Source: Devosia ginsengisoli (lineage in GTDB: Bacteria > Pseudomonadota > Alphaproteobacteria > Rhizobiales > Devosiaceae). From it: a stretch of 64,000 nucleotides of DNA. Positions 24,096-35,553 of this stretch are shown piece by piece; positions within the stretch are counted from its first letter, which is position 1; every line of letters begins with the position of its first letter. Below the pieces are notes generated by a model. It had not been told where the DNA came from. It searched no databases and saw only the letters and a program-made list of their open reading frames with translations. The DNA lies in assembly GCF_024707105.1 (NCBI RefSeq), contig NZ_JANQAJ010000002.1, forward strand, positions 48,872 through 112,871. Direction: 5' to 3'. A program made the translations under genes and the position numbers.

Positions 24096-27080
24096 TCACA
24101 GCCCCGCCGCGGCGCGTTCGCGCAGGGCTTGTGCGTCGCGCGGGGAGACGTCGGGGTAGTCCGCGTCGCTGCCGACTTCGGGAAGGATTTTCCACGAACG
24201 GGCGCAACGGGTGCCCTGGGCCAGAGCCGGAACGACCGCGACACCGGGAACGTCGTCGAGGGTGAAGCCCTCGCCGGTGCCGGGGAGCAGGTCGATAGCC
24301 GAAGTAATGGCGATTTCGGCGAGGTCCTGCCCCTCAAGGGCGGTCAGGTAGCGCTCGTCTGATATGAACACCTTTGGCGCGGCTTCCAGGGACGAACCGA
24401 TCCGCTTTTCGCGGCGCTCGATTTCCAGCGCCCCGGTGACGACGCGGCGCACGGCGCGGATCAGCACCCATTTGGCGGCCAGATCGTCGTTGAGCCAGTC
24501 GCGCGGCACTTCGGGGAAGAGGCGCAGGTGGACGGACGAACCGGCTTCGGGGTGACGCTCCAGCCAGACCTCTTCCATGGTGAAGACCAAGATTGGGGCG
24601 AGCCAGGCGGTGAGGCAATCGAAGAGGTGATTGAGCACCGTGAGCGAAGCCTTGCGCTTTACCGAGGAGATCGGGTCGCAATAGAGCGCGTCCTTGCGGA
24701 TGTCGAAATAGAAGGCCGAGAGCTCGATATTCATGAAGTTGGTCAGCAGGGTGACGATCTTGCGATAGTCATATTCCTTGTAGGCCGTGCGGACCTGCTC
24801 ATCGAGCTGGGCGAGGCGATGCAGGATGAGCTGCTCGAGCTCGGGCATATCGCGGAAGTCGACGACATCGGACGGCTGATAATGGGCGAGGTTGCCCAGC
24901 AGCCAGCGCAGGGTGTTGCGCAGCTTGCGGTAGCTATCGACCGTGGTCTGGATGATCTCCTTGCCCAGGCGCAGGTCTTCCGAATAATCGGACGAAGCGA
25001 CCCAGAGGCGCAGGATATCGGCGCCATACTGCTTGATGACATCCTGCGGGGCCACGGTATTGCCCAGCGACTTGCTCATCTTGCGGCCTTCGCCATCCAT
25101 GGTGAAGCCGTGCGTCAGCACGCTGTCATAGGGGGCGAAGCCGTTGGTGGCGCAGGATTCGAGCAGGCTGGAATGGAACCAGCCGCGATGCTGGTCGGAG
25201 CCTTCGAGATACATCGAGGCCGGGAATTTGAGATTGGGCCACTTCTGCTTGTTGCGCAAAACCCAGGAATGGGTGGTGCCGCTGTCGAACCAGACATCGA
25301 GCACGTCGGTGACCATCTCGTAGTCATCGGGATTGCGGCCTTCGCCGAGATAGCGGGCGGCGGCGCCGGGCTTGTACCAGGCGTCAGCGCCTTCTTCCTC
25401 GAAGGACTGGGCGATGCGGTGATTGACCGCGTCATCCTTCAGGATTTCGTTGGTCTTTTTATCCACGAAGACAGTGATCGGCACACCCCAGGCGCGCTGG
25501 CGGCTGAGGACCCAATCGGGGCGGTCAGCGATCATGGCGCGCAGGCGGTTCTGGCCGGCGGGGGGATAGAATTTGGTGGCGTCGATAGCGCGCAAGGCAC
25601 GGTTTCTCAGCGTATCCGGCAAGACCCCCTCATCCGCCCTTCGGGCACCTTCTCCCACGAGGGGAGAAGGGGAAGAACCGATGGGCCGGTCCATGTAGAC
25701 GAACCATTGCGGCGTGTTGCGGAAGATGACCGGCTTCTTGGAGCGCCAGGAATGGGGATATTGATGCTTGACGCGGCCGCGCGCGACCATGGCACCGGCC
25801 TCGGCCAGGGCGGTGATGACGCGCTGGTTGGCATCGCCTTTCTTGCCATTGTCGTCGATGACGCGAGCGCCGTCGAAGCCGGGGGCTTCGGACGTGTAGA
25901 AGCCGTCGTCGCCGACGACATAGGGGATGGCAGTGTCGATCTTGCGGTCGTTCAGCAGACGGGCTGAATCCATCCAGATGCCGAAGTCGTCGAGACCGTG
26001 GCCGGGCGCGGTGTGGACGAAGCCGGTGCCGGCATCGTCGGTGACGTGTTCGCCATCTAGCAGGGGAACCGAGAAGTTATAGCCGCCACCGAAACCGTGC
26101 AGCGGATGGGCGCAGGTGATCGCGGCCAGCTCCTCGGCCGTCACGGTTGCGCGCTTCTCGAAACCCGTAACCTTGGCCTTGGCGAAGACTTCGGCAGCGA
26201 GGTTGTCAGCAAGGATCAGCTTGTCGCCGACCTTGGCCCAATTCTCGGCTGGCGCCTCGGTGACTTCGTAGAGGCCGTATCCGATACGGCTGGAGAAGGA
26301 GATGGCGCGGTTGGCAGGGATCGTCCAGGGCGTGGTGGTCCAGATGACAACCGAGGCGCCGACCATCTTATGCATATGATCTTGCAGACCGGCCCTGACC
26401 GGAAACTTCACCCAGATCGTGTCGCTCTCGTAATCGGCATATTCGATCTCGGCTTCGGCCAGAGCGGTGCGCTCGACGACCGACCACATCACCGGCTTAC
26501 TGCCGCGATAGAGCTGGCCGGTGCTGGCGACTTTCATCAGTTCGCGGGCGATCTGGGCTTCGGCGTCGAAGCTCATGGTGAGGTAGGGATTGTCCCATTC
26601 TCCGAGCACGCCGAGGCGCTTGAATTCCTCGCGCTGGATATCGACCCATTGCTCGGCGAAGGTGCGGCATTCCTGGCGGAATTCGACCACCGGGACGTCG
26701 TTCTTGTCCTTGCCGCGGGCGCGGTACTGTTCCTCGATCTTCCATTCGATGGGCAGGCCGTGGCAGTCCCAGCCCGGCACATAGGCCGAATTGTAGCCCA
26801 GCATCTGCATGGAGCGGGACACGAGGTCCTTCAGCGTCTTGTTGAGGGCGTGGCCGATATGGATGTTGCCATTGGCATAGGGCGGGCCGTCATGCAGGGT
26901 GAAGAGCGGGCGATCCTTGGCCTGCTCGCGCTGCAGGGCATAAATATCCATCTCTTCCCAGCGCTTGAGCCAGCCCGGCTCGCGCTCGGGCAGCCCGGCG
27001 CGCATGGGGAAATTGGTTTCCGGCAGGAAAAGCGTAGCCGAATAATCGGTTTCGGTGGCGCCCGTGGCGGTATCGGTCAT
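24096..27080 (-). CDS. ileS: Isoleucyl-tRNA synthetase IleRS with a 20-residue repeat-encoded insertion
   Basis: Charges tRNA-Ile. 994 residues. The HIGH motif is in [10 protein letters not shown] (residues 74-77) and the KMSKS loop in [24 protein letters not shown] marks the CP1 editing domain. Residues about 467-486, between MDRPI and [13 protein letters not shown], are encoded by a RIME-like repeat (25620-25679) and are not part of the normal family sequence. The gene is otherwise intact and essential, so this insertion must be tolerated if the sequence is right. Start at 27080 ([10 protein letters not shown]). ribF lies upstream on the same strand. Confidence 0.95.
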   Translation of the reverse strand: MTDTATGATETDYSATLFLPETNFPMRAGLPEREPGWLKRWEEMDIYALQREQAKDRPLFTLHDGPPYANGNIHIGHALNKTLKDLVSRSMQMLGYNSAYVPGWDCHGLPIEWKIEEQYRARGKDKNDVPVVEFRQECRTFAEQWVDIQREEFKRLGVLGEWDNPYLTMSFDAEAQIARELMKVASTGQLYRGSKPVMWSVVERTALAEAEIEYADYESDTIWVKFPVRAGLQDHMHKMVGASVVIWTTTPWTIPANRAISFSSRIGYGLYEVTEAPAENWAKVGDKLILADNLAAEVFAKAKVTGFEKRATVTAEELAAITCAHPLHGFGGGYNFSVPLLDGEHVTDDAGTGFVHTAPGHGLDDFGIWMDSARLLNDRKIDTAIPYVVGDDGFYTSEAPGFDGARVIDDNGKKGDANQRVITALAEAGAMVARGRVKHQYPHSWRSKKPVIFRNTPQWFVYMDRPIGSSPSPLVGEGARRADEGVLPDTLRNRALRAIDATKFYPPAGQNRLRAMIADRPDWVLSRQRAWGVPITVFVDKKTNEILKDDAVNHRIAQSFEEEGADAWYKPGAAARYLGEGRNPDDYEMVTDVLDVWFDSGTTHSWVLRNKQKWPNLKFPASMYLEGSDQHRGWFHSSLLESCATNGFAPYDSVLTHGFTMDGEGRKMSKSLGNTVAPQDVIKQYGADILRLWVASSDYSEDLRLGKEIIQTTVDSYRKLRNTLRWLLGNLAHYQPSDVVDFRDMPELEQLILHRLAQLDEQVRTAYKEYDYRKIVTLLTNFMNIELSAFYFDIRKDALYCDPISSVKRKASLTVLNHLFDCLTAWLAPILVFTMEEVWLERHPEAGSSVHLRLFPEVPRDWLNDDLAAKWVLIRAVRRVVTGALEIERREKRIGSSLEAAPKVFISDERYLTALEGQDLAEIAITSAIDLLPGTGEGFTLDDVPGVAVVPALAQGTRCARSWKILPEVGSDADYPDVSPRDAQALRERAAAGL
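25620..25679. repeat. RIME-like repeat inserted in frame in ileS
   Basis: Sixty bases, exactly 20 codons (translated [20 protein letters not shown]), containing cccctcatccgcccttcggg and ccacgaggggagaagg. The same peptide motif [16 protein letters not shown] is encoded by the copy in cobN at 12400-12540, since both copies share orientation and frame. Confidence 0.92.
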
Positions 27081-27159
27081 GAAAACGGCAATCGGTAAGG
27101 GAGGATTTGCGGCGCGTTGTAGCAAGGGGAGGCGCAGGGGGCAAAGGGTGATTTGGGCT

Positions 27160-27318
27160 CTTCCCTTCTCCCCTTGCGGGAGAAGGTGCCCGAAGGGCGG
27201 ATGAGGGGGCTACAGCGCTATCCACCGCATTGAAAGCATGGGAGGGCGCAGGACCCCTCACCCTGGCCTTCCGCTGAACGCGTCAGGCCGTCCCTCTCCC
27301 GCAAGGGGAGAGGGGAAG
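27160..27318. repeat. RIME-like repeat block between ribF and ileS
   Basis: A reverse RIME-like copy (27163-27209) and a module at about 27253-27315 (ccctctcccgcaaggggaga arm with a gccttccgctgaacgcgtca centre). It fills the 245-bp gap; no terminator is visible. Confidence 0.82.
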
Positions 27319-27325
27319 AGGTGCC

Positions 27326-28301
27326 CTACCCCAGAAAACCCAGTTTCTTATCCAGCGCGCTCAGCGGCTCGACCTTGGCCAGGGCTTCGCGGGCCTTGCG
27401 ACTGTCGCGGTCCATGGCGGATATCAGTTGCTCGAGGCCGGAAAAGACTTCCTGGCCGCGGATATGGGCGACGAGCGCTACCGTGATGGTCTGGCCGTAA
27501 ATATCTTCGTCGAAATCGAAGAGGTGGGTTTCGAAGGGCGGAAGCTGGTTATTGAACATGGGCTTGCCATAGGCGGCGACGCCGTCGAAGACGCGGCTGC
27601 CCAGCCGGGCGCGGACGGCGTAGACGCCCTGGGCGAGCTGGAAATTGGCATGGGTCATGGTGTTGGCGGTGGGGTAGCCGAGCTCCCTGCCCCGCTGGTC
27701 GCCCTTGACCACGCAGCCATCGAAAAACCAGTGATAGCCGAGCAGCCGGTTGGCGGCGGTGACGGCGCCTTCCGAAAGAGCGGCGCGAATGCGCGAGGAG
27801 GAAATGACCTCGTCGCTCTCGTCCATCAGGTCCAGGGTTTCGACGGCGAAGCCCTGCGCTTCGCCCGCGGCCTTGAGGAAGGTCGGTGTGCCGCGGCGCT
27901 GGCGGCCAAAATGGAAATCGGCGCCGACGATGACCCCGGTGACATCGAGAGCTTCGATCAGGAAGCGGGAGACGAAATCCTCGGCCTCGATCTGGGAGAA
28001 GGCGCGATCGAAATGGAGGATGGCGATGGCGTCGAGCCCGAGGGGCCTCGGCCAGGCGCGCCTTGGCATCGCCATCGGTGAGGCGGAACATAAAGGGCGT
28101 GGGCGCGAAAACATCGCGCGGATGGGGCTCGAAGGTGAGGACCATGGCCGGGACGCCGGCTTCGGCGGCGCGGGCCTTGAGCTTGGTCAGCACGGTCTGG
28201 TGGCCGCGATGCATGCCATCGAAATTGCCGATGGCGACATAGGCGCCGCGCAGGGCGGCAGGAACGGCGTCGAGAGAATCGAGGCGGATGAATGCGGTCA
28301 T
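27326..28301 (-). pseudogene. ribF: Riboflavin kinase/FAD synthetase RibF, one frameshift
   Basis: Bifunctional enzyme making FMN and FAD. The N-terminal FAD synthetase domain begins MTAFIRLDSLDAVP and has VAIGNFDGMHRGH and LTFEPHPRDVF. After ARLAE the frame shifts: LGLDAIAILHFDRAF, GADFHFGRQRRG, ISSSRIR, and the flavokinase domain (YPTANTM.H..., FETHLFDFDEDIYG) continue in another frame to 27326. Removing one base of the four-G run at 28042-28045 restores one frame of about 324 codons, the normal length. RibF is essential, so a sequencing error is likely. Confidence 0.9.
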
Positions 28302-28305
28302 CGGG

Positions 28306-29172
28306 CTACCAAGACAGGCGCGGCAGGAAGCCGGCCAGGTGGGCGCGGCTGGGTGCGACGAGATCGGCAATGGCTTGCGGATCGGGCTTGCCGAAGGCAT
28401 CGAGCTCGGCGGCGTGAATGGAGCCGGTGACGAAGAGCAGGTCGATGCCGAACTGAGCCGCGCCCGTGGCGTCGGTGCGCACGCTATCGCCAATGGCGAG
28501 GACGCGGGATTTGTCGAGTGGCTTGCCGGCGGCTTCTTCGGCGAGGCGGAAGGCCTCCTCGTAGATCGGCTGATAGGGTTTGCCGGCCATCAGCACCATG
28601 CCGCCCATGGCGGCGTAGAGGTCGCCCAGCGCGCCGCCGCAATAGATGATCTTGTCGCCATGCTCGACCACGCGGTCGGGATTGGCGCAGATCATGGGCA
28701 GCTTGCGGGCGAGCCAGAGTTTTGCGCGCTCGCGGTACATTTCGGGCGTGTCGTCATCGGTATCGAGATCGGTGACGATGATGGCTTCGGCCTCGTCGGG
28801 GCCGGCCCGGCGCACGCCCAGGCCTTCATAGAGCGAGTCATCGTCGGTGGCGGGGCCGACATGGTGGATGGCCTTGCCGCGATATTTGGCGATCATCGAG
28901 CGGGTGGCATCGCCCGAGGAGACGATGGCGTCATAGGCGCCGCGATGGACGCCGAGGCGATCGAGCATGGCGATGATGGGGCCTGAGGGGCGCGGGGCAT
29001 TGGTGATGAACACCACCTTGCCACCGGATTTGCGGAAATCGGCCAGCGCCTCGACCGCACTGGGGAAGGCCTCGACGCCGTTATGGACGACGCCCCACAC
29101 ATCGCTCAGCACGGCATCGTAGCGGCCGGCGAGGTCGGCTAGGCCGGAGATGGAAGGCAGCGGGCTGGTCAT
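28306..29172 (-). CDS. HAD-superfamily IIA hydrolase (TIGR01459-type)
   Basis: Phosphatase of the NagD-like class IIA HAD group. 288 residues. Motif I DVWGVVHNG near residue 23, motif II ITNAPRPSG, the Lys-containing AGKPYQPIYEEA and motif III IGDSVRTDATGA. The substrate is unknown. In Hyphomicrobiales this gene usually sits next to ribF, as here (the ribF start is 5 nt past its stop). Chosen start MTSPLPSIS at 29172. Confidence 0.92.
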   Translation of the reverse strand: MTSPLPSISGLADLAGRYDAVLSDVWGVVHNGVEAFPSAVEALADFRKSGGKVVFITNAPRPSGPIIAMLDRLGVHRGAYDAIVSSGDATRSMIAKYRGKAIHHVGPATDDDSLYEGLGVRRAGPDEAEAIIVTDLDTDDDTPEMYRERAKLWLARKLPMICANPDRVVEHGDKIIYCGGALGDLYAAMGGMVLMAGKPYQPIYEEAFRLAEEAAGKPLDKSRVLAIGDSVRTDATGAAQFGIDLLFVTGSIHAAELDAFGKPDPQAIADLVAPSRAHLAGFLPRLSW

Positions 29173-29295
29173 CGCGATATTCCGATGCAAACAGGATGGG
29201 CGTTCTATGTGGCAGCTTGGGGTGCGGATCAAGGGGAAACGGACATGTGCATTGGTATCATACGCACCTGGCGGAGGCGCTGGAAACGCCAGTGC

Positions 29296-29335
29296 CACGC
29301 CCTCGTGGTTCGACAGGCTCACCATGAGGGCTGCC
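29296..29335. repeat. Intergenic repeat upstream of the HAD gene
   Basis: A copy of the ctcgtggttcgacaggctca family between the HAD gene and the EAL-domain gene. Confidence 0.7.
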
Positions 29336-29348
29336 GGATGAGCAGCGA

Positions 29349-30575
29349 CTAAAGCTCGACCCGGCGCAGTTGGGGCGCCTGGCGGGCGGGTTCGGTCATC
29401 AGGTCGGGACGGACCGGGCCGGGGGCGGCGATGTAGGGGCCCTGGACCAGGGCGATGCCATCTTCGAGCAGTTCGACGATCTGGCTTTCGCTGGCAATGC
29501 CGGTGCCGAGCAGGCGGACATCGAAGCGGGCGATGTAATTGGCGATATCGGAAGCGTGGAAGTCGGTGAAGACTTCGGGCTCCTCGATGAAGCGGGCGGC
29601 ATCGATGCGCAGCGAACGCACACCCTGGGCCGCGAGTTCGGCAATATCGACGCGCAGCGACTTGACGTTGGCGATGGAGAAGCCGGCGCCCTTCCTGGCC
29701 ACGGCATCGGCAATGGCGCGTTCGCCGGTGGTGAGGGAGCGCCAGTCGGTCTCGCTGATGGTGAAGATCAGGCCGGCGGCGATAGCGCGGTTGGCTTCGA
29801 GCGAGACGATCAGTTGTTCGGAGGCCGTGGAATCGCCGAGCGTGGCGCGGGACAGGGGAATGTAGAGCGTGACGGGCTGGCCGCCGGTGCGCGAGCGGCG
29901 GGAGATGGTGATGGCTTCGACCAGTCCGGCGCCTTCGATATGGCGCAGCACATCCTCGCCGCCGCGACGGGGCAGGAAATCGGCGCGGTCGGCCAGATCG
30001 CCATCCTCCAGCATCAGGCGCGGCACGAGGTCATAACCCTGCGGGCGGCGCTGGGGCAGCGTGACGACGGGCTGGATGTGATAGATCAGCCGGTTTTCGG
30101 CGATGGCCTGACGCAGCATTTCGAGCGGGATGATCGGCTCGGGCTCGCGGGCCGCCGGCTGGGGTGCGGGGGCGGCGATCATGCGCTCGCGGCCGGCCGG
30201 CTTGGCAGCACGATCTTCCATTTCGGCCACCGCTTCGGCGACCTGGCGGATGACGGTGCCGAGCACGGAAATATCGGCTTCGACGCCTTCGAGCCGCGCG
30301 CCGGCATTGAGATCGGCCATGGCGTTGATGCGCTGGCCGAGCACGGCGCCGGCCTGGGCATCGGTGGCGAGCAGGCGGGACAGGTCCTCGATGGCCTTTT
30401 CGAGCCGGTTTTCGGCGCGCTGGCGCAGGGTGCGCTCGAGCAGCACGACGCAGACGCAACCGAAGACGACAGCCGCCAGGATGGCCTCGGCCGGCGTGAA
30501 GGTCAGGCCAAAATAGGCTGCGGCGCCAATAGCGGCAGCGGAAAGGGCGATGAACGTGTAGACCAATGCCTGCAC
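29349..30575 (-). CDS. Membrane-anchored degenerate EAL-domain protein
   Basis: 408 residues. Two N-terminal hydrophobic segments (VYTFIALSAAAIGAAAYFGL and ILAAVVFGCVCVVLL), then a helical coiled-coil-like region to about residue 125, then an EAL-type fold from about residue 150. The signature EAL is replaced (GYDLVPRLML), the metal-binding NxN/DDFG-type residues are not evident, and the ETxEQ region reads GIASESQIVELLEDG. It is therefore probably not an active c-di-GMP phosphodiesterase, but may bind the nucleotide or a protein partner. Confidence 0.82.
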   Translation of the reverse strand: MQALVYTFIALSAAAIGAAAYFGLTFTPAEAILAAVVFGCVCVVLLERTLRQRAENRLEKAIEDLSRLLATDAQAGAVLGQRINAMADLNAGARLEGVEADISVLGTVIRQVAEAVAEMEDRAAKPAGRERMIAAPAPQPAAREPEPIIPLEMLRQAIAENRLIYHIQPVVTLPQRRPQGYDLVPRLMLEDGDLADRADFLPRRGGEDVLRHIEGAGLVEAITISRRSRTGGQPVTLYIPLSRATLGDSTASEQLIVSLEANRAIAAGLIFTISETDWRSLTTGERAIADAVARKGAGFSIANVKSLRVDIAELAAQGVRSLRIDAARFIEEPEVFTDFHASDIANYIARFDVRLLGTGIASESQIVELLEDGIALVQGPYIAAPGPVRPDLMTEPARQAPQLRRVEL

Positions 30576-30676
30576 GGGCGAACCTTCTGGAAGCCGGGAT
30601 TCGGCCCTACCCTCTTAGCATCGCACAAGAGGGTGCAAAAGCGCCGAGCCGCGGCTCTCCCAAGCCTATTTGGGGG

Positions 30677-31885
30677 TCAGGTGGCGAAAATGTTCCAGGC
30701 GCGCGAAAAGAAGCGGTGGAACAGCAGCAGTTGAGCGGCGCCGGCCGCCGCCGCACCGCCCCCGAGATGGCCCATGACCACTGCAGGCCGGTCGGTGCGG
30801 AAATGGGGCATGGCGGCTAGATGATGTTGGACCCGTTCGAACAGACGCCGCACGACGGGGCGCGGCATGACGCCATCGATGATGGCAAGATCGAGCTCCA
30901 TCACCGCGCGCGTATTGAGGACGGCGCCGGCAAGCGCCCTGCCCGCATCGTCCAGCCAGGCGCCCGCCACCGGCTCGAGCGAAGCCCAGTCCCAGTTCAT
31001 CGGATCGCCCGGCGGCAGCCTGGTACCGGCGGCCTCGAGCCGCTGCTGCAGCGCCAGTATGGAGGCGATCGTATGCACGTAATTGGGCTGTCCCTTGATA
31101 TCGGGCACCAGGATGGCGCCCAGATTGGCGGCATTACCGGTGCGACCCTGCCAGAGCTGGCCGTCAATGGCGACGCCCGCCCCCACCATGGTTCCGACCT
31201 GGAAATAGGCCAGGCCCGATGGGCGCGGTTCCGGCCGGGAGAGAAACTCGGCCCAGCAACCGGCATTGCCATCGTTGAACCATTCGACCGGCTGGTCGAT
31301 GGCCTGAGCCAGTTCCGCGGCCGGGTCGGCGGTGCGCCACAGCTCCACCTGTTCGGCGGGTGCGCCGACGCGGCCCAGATGGCGCGCGATATTGGAGGGG
31401 GTGGCCAGGCCGATGCCGGTGAGCCGACCCGCCTGCTGCTCGGTCATGCCGGCGCGGATCGTGGCGATTTCGGCCGCGACATCTACGAAGATGGTGTGGA
31501 AGTCTGGCCAGGCATAGCTGCGGCGGATGCTGGCCAGGGTCTGGCCGGCCATTCTGAACAGCAGGACTTCGAAATGCCGCCAGCCGATCTCGACGCCGAT
31601 GGCAAAGGCGCCATCGGGATTGAGAAAGAGCGGGGTCGCCGGTTGGCCGCGCCGGCCGCGCAATACTTCGCCGCGCAGCACCAGCGCGCGGGTTTCAAGA
31701 TCGACGACGATGCGCGAAGTGGTCTGCGGGCCGAGGCCGGACAGGCGGGCGAGGTCGGCATTGGATGCGCCCGGGTTGAGGGCGATCAGCGTCATTATCG
31801 TGCGTTCATTGGCGATGCGCACGCCGGACTGGGCGAAGCCGCGTGCCATTGGCCCGATGCCATCGTCAACTGATACCCTCTGCAT
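30677..31885 (-). CDS. ROK-family transcriptional regulator
   Basis: NagC/XylR-type sugar-responsive regulator, 402 residues. The N-terminal winged helix-turn-helix is visible as LIALNPGASNADLARLSGLG followed by QTTSRIVVDLE. The C-terminal ROK sugar-kinase-like domain has GVEIGWRHFEVLLF, WFNDGNAGCWAEF and VGTMVGAGVAIDGQLWQGRTG. The zinc-site CxCGxxGC of many ROK proteins is not seen. No sugar genes are adjacent, so the target is unknown; the glycosidases lie 30 kb away. Confidence 0.9.
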   Translation of the reverse strand: MQRVSVDDGIGPMARGFAQSGVRIANERTIMTLIALNPGASNADLARLSGLGPQTTSRIVVDLETRALVLRGEVLRGRRGQPATPLFLNPDGAFAIGVEIGWRHFEVLLFRMAGQTLASIRRSYAWPDFHTIFVDVAAEIATIRAGMTEQQAGRLTGIGLATPSNIARHLGRVGAPAEQVELWRTADPAAELAQAIDQPVEWFNDGNAGCWAEFLSRPEPRPSGLAYFQVGTMVGAGVAIDGQLWQGRTGNAANLGAILVPDIKGQPNYVHTIASILALQQRLEAAGTRLPPGDPMNWDWASLEPVAGAWLDDAGRALAGAVLNTRAVMELDLAIIDGVMPRPVVRRLFERVQHHLAAMPHFRTDRPAVVMGHLGGGAAAAGAAQLLLFHRFFSRAWNIFAT

Positions 31886-32069
31886 GCGGCAGACTTAATA
31901 GGCAGAACGCGGCGCAAACAAGCCGCAAACTCCATCGCATTCGCGCAAAATGCAAATGTCCGGAACGGTTTATTTACCCTGTTGGGGAACAATCGACAGA
32001 ACACCGGGACAGAGCGGCAATGCCGGACAACCGGCACAAAGACTAATCGGAACGCGAGGGCCGAGCCGC

Positions 32070-33497
<1,428 letters not shown>

Positions 33498-33512
33498 GGG
33501 CGCCTTCCAAGA

Positions 33513-33602
33513 CCTCATGGTGAGCTTGTCGAACCATGGGATCGAGCGAGTGGAGCTACTGTGCCACGCCCTCGTGGTTCGACGAGCTCACCATGAGGGC
33601 TA
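33513..33602. repeat. Repeat pair (gtgagcttgtcgaaccatgg family)
   Basis: Two oppositely oriented units (about 33515-33540 and 33567-33602) between the convergent sigma-54 activator and EamA transporter genes. Confidence 0.75.
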
Positions 33603-33631
33603 CTTTTAGTGCCGTGGCCGCCCAGCCGACG

Positions 33632-34597
33632 CTAAGGCGTATTGGCTTCCCGTGCCTTTACCCGGTCCAGCCCCAGATAGTGTTCGCGCAGGATGACGGC
33701 GATGCCGGAGGCGACGATGATCACGGCGCCCATGACCATGGCCAGGGTGGGGATGTCGCCGAATACGGCGAAGCCGATGACCAGGGTCAGCAGCAGCGAC
33801 ACATATTCGAAGGGCGCGATGACCGACATGTCGGCATAGCGGTAGCACGCGGTCAGCAGCAACTGGCCGATGCCGCCGAAAAAGCCGGCGCCGATGAGCA
33901 AAGCGGCCTGGGCCGGCGTGGGCATGGCCCAGCCGAAGGGGATGGTGGCCAGCGACATGACGCTGGCGCTGATGAAGAAATAGACCACGATGGCTTCGGT
34001 GCGCTCGGTCCGCGTCAGCTTGCGCACCTGCATCATGGCGAAGGCCGAAAGGACGGCGCCGCCGAAGGCCGCCATGGCGCCGATAGCCTCGCTGTTGCCG
34101 AGCATCTGGCCACCGGAAAACAGCGTGAGCCGCGGCCAGAGAATGATGACGACGCCGACCAGTCCCAGAAGGACGGCCGTCCAGCGGAAGACGTGGACGC
34201 TTTCCTTGAGCAGCAATGCGCTGAACACCACGATCAGCAGCGGCGCGGCATAGCCGATGGCCGTGGCCTCGGGCAGCGGCAGGCGAGTGAGCGCGAAGAA
34301 ACCCAGCCCCATGGAGGAGGTGCCGATGATGGCCCGCACCACATGGCCGACGGGATTTGCGGTGTGCAGCGCCGCGCGCAACTGGCCGCGCCAGACGAGC
34401 CAGGCCAGGACCGGCAGGATGGCGAAAAAGCAGCGGAAGAAGACCAGTTCCCCTGAGGGAATGGATTCGGTGGCCTTGAGCAGGGTCGCCATGACGACGA
34501 AACAGCAGACCGAGGCCACCTTGAGCGTAACGCCGCGCAGCGGTCCGCCGCGATATTGCACAAAACCGACAACAGCTTCAGATGCGGGGGCGGTCAC
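33632..34597 (-). CDS. EamA-family DMT transporter
   Basis: 321 residues with ten predicted membrane helices in two EamA repeats. VFFRCFFAILPVLAWL, LTRLPLPEATAIGYAAPLLI and the second-repeat YRYADMSVIAPFEYVSLLL are typical of RhaT/YdcZ-like metabolite exporters. The substrate cannot be deduced from sequence. It is monocistronic; repeats follow its stop. Confidence 0.9.
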   Translation of the reverse strand: MTAPASEAVVGFVQYRGGPLRGVTLKVASVCCFVVMATLLKATESIPSGELVFFRCFFAILPVLAWLVWRGQLRAALHTANPVGHVVRAIIGTSSMGLGFFALTRLPLPEATAIGYAAPLLIVVFSALLLKESVHVFRWTAVLLGLVGVVIILWPRLTLFSGGQMLGNSEAIGAMAAFGGAVLSAFAMMQVRKLTRTERTEAIVVYFFISASVMSLATIPFGWAMPTPAQAALLIGAGFFGGIGQLLLTACYRYADMSVIAPFEYVSLLLTLVIGFAVFGDIPTLAMVMGAVIIVASGIAVILREHYLGLDRVKAREANTP

Positions 34598-34621
34598 TGA
34601 CGTCTCGCGGTGCAGCCGGGA

Positions 34622-34816
34622 TCAGCGGCCGGAGGATTGCTCCAGCTTTTCCTTGGCGATGCGCGCGGTGGCGAACGCCTTGTGCTCGGGGCCGACGGCC
34701 GAACCAGTCTTGACCACCTTGCCGGCGGCGTCGTGGATTTCCCAATGCCAGTTGGCATTCGGGCCGCTGCCGCCCTTGAGGCGCAGCTTGATCTGAAGCG
34801 AGTTATCCTGGGTCAT
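34622..34816 (-). CDS. Small protein of unknown function
   Basis: 64 residues, MTQDNSLQIKLRLKGGSG at the N-terminus, WHWEIHDAAGKVVKTGSAVG in the middle and a charged C-terminal helix. It resembles short conserved hypotheticals of Hyphomicrobiales that lack a named domain. It lies 24 nt before the EamA gene on the same strand and could be co-transcribed with it. Confidence 0.65.
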   Translation of the reverse strand: MTQDNSLQIKLRLKGGSGPNANWHWEIHDAAGKVVKTGSAVGPEHKAFATARIAKEKLEQSSGR

Positions 34817-34907
34817 GCTGGCCTTATGCCGGAGGTTTGCGCGTGGGGGAAGGGGCTGGGCGAAAAAGATCGACCTTTGGGAAGGCGGCAATCCCGCCGC
34901 ATCCACA

Positions 34908-35036
34908 ATGTCATCCCGGCCTTGAGCCGGGATCCATCCTGAGATGGAGGGGCTTGTCCGGCGGACGAACGATCCACCTTGCGGCTGTGGCGCGATCTCG
35001 AGATGGGTCCCGGCTCAAGGCCGGGATGACACCGAG
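34908..35036. repeat. Inverted pair of cccggcttgagccgggatc-type repeats
   Basis: Forward copy at about 34909-34945 and reverse copy at about 34998-35032 (core tcccggctcaaggccgggat), related to units at 7638, 53693 and 60613. They fill the gap between the small-protein gene and the DUF427 gene. Confidence 0.8.
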
Positions 35037-35081
35037 TGAGAGGATCGCGCAACGCACAAGTCCCCCACTTTGTCACTGCCT

Positions 35082-35444
35082 CTACACCTCGGAATAGCGA
35101 TACTCGATCCTGTCGCCCCAGAAGGCGAGGTGGTCGCGGATGGGTTCGACCAGGGGGCACGGGTCGGGATAGTACCAGACCTGGTCGGGGCCATCGGCGG
35201 TGAGGGTCTTGAGCGTGTAGTAATGCACCTCGCCCTTATAGGGGCAGGTGGTGCGGGTTTCGGAGCGTTCCAGAACATCCTCGCGCACATCCTCGCGCGG
35301 CAGATAGATCCGCAAAGGCGCGCCGGGCTCGTCGAGTTCGAGCGCATTGAGCGAACTGCCGATCTCGGCATCGTCGAACAGCACATGGACCCGGCCCTTG
35401 GCCGGCCTGATCTTGATATCCTTGTCCAGACATTGACGCGTCAT
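35082..35444 (-). CDS. DUF427 family protein
   Basis: 120-residue cytoplasmic protein of the DUF427 family. Hallmarks are the RVHVLFDDAEIGSS beta-hairpin start, IYLPREDVREDVL, the TTCPYKGEVHYYTL core and the C-terminal HLAFWGDRIEYR. Function is unestablished. The ATG at 35444 (MTRQCLDKDI) is chosen over an upstream in-frame extension of 35 residues that reads spacer. It diverges from groESL across the CIRCE region. Confidence 0.88.
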   Translation of the reverse strand: MTRQCLDKDIKIRPAKGRVHVLFDDAEIGSSLNALELDEPGAPLRIYLPREDVREDVLERSETRTTCPYKGEVHYYTLKTLTADGPDQVWYYPDPCPLVEPIRDHLAFWGDRIEYRYSEV

Positions 35445-35511
35445 GATGTCCTGCCATGAGGGAAGTGAACGATCTCGATCAACGCGCGAAACGAAAGCCG
35501 GTTCACCGGAC

Positions 35512-35541
35512 CTTGACTCGCAAGGGGGCCAGCCATATATC
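35512..35541 (+). promoter_or_regulatory. Probable groESL promoter
   Basis: TTGACT (35513-35518), a 17-nt spacer, and TATATC (35536-35541) make a housekeeping-type promoter. The same bases also read as CTTGACT, 14 nt, CCATATAT, close to the heat-shock sigma (RpoH) pattern. CIRCE follows 12 nt downstream. Which sigma factor is used cannot be decided from sequence. Confidence 0.65.
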
Positions 35542-35553
35542 CCCATCACCTTG

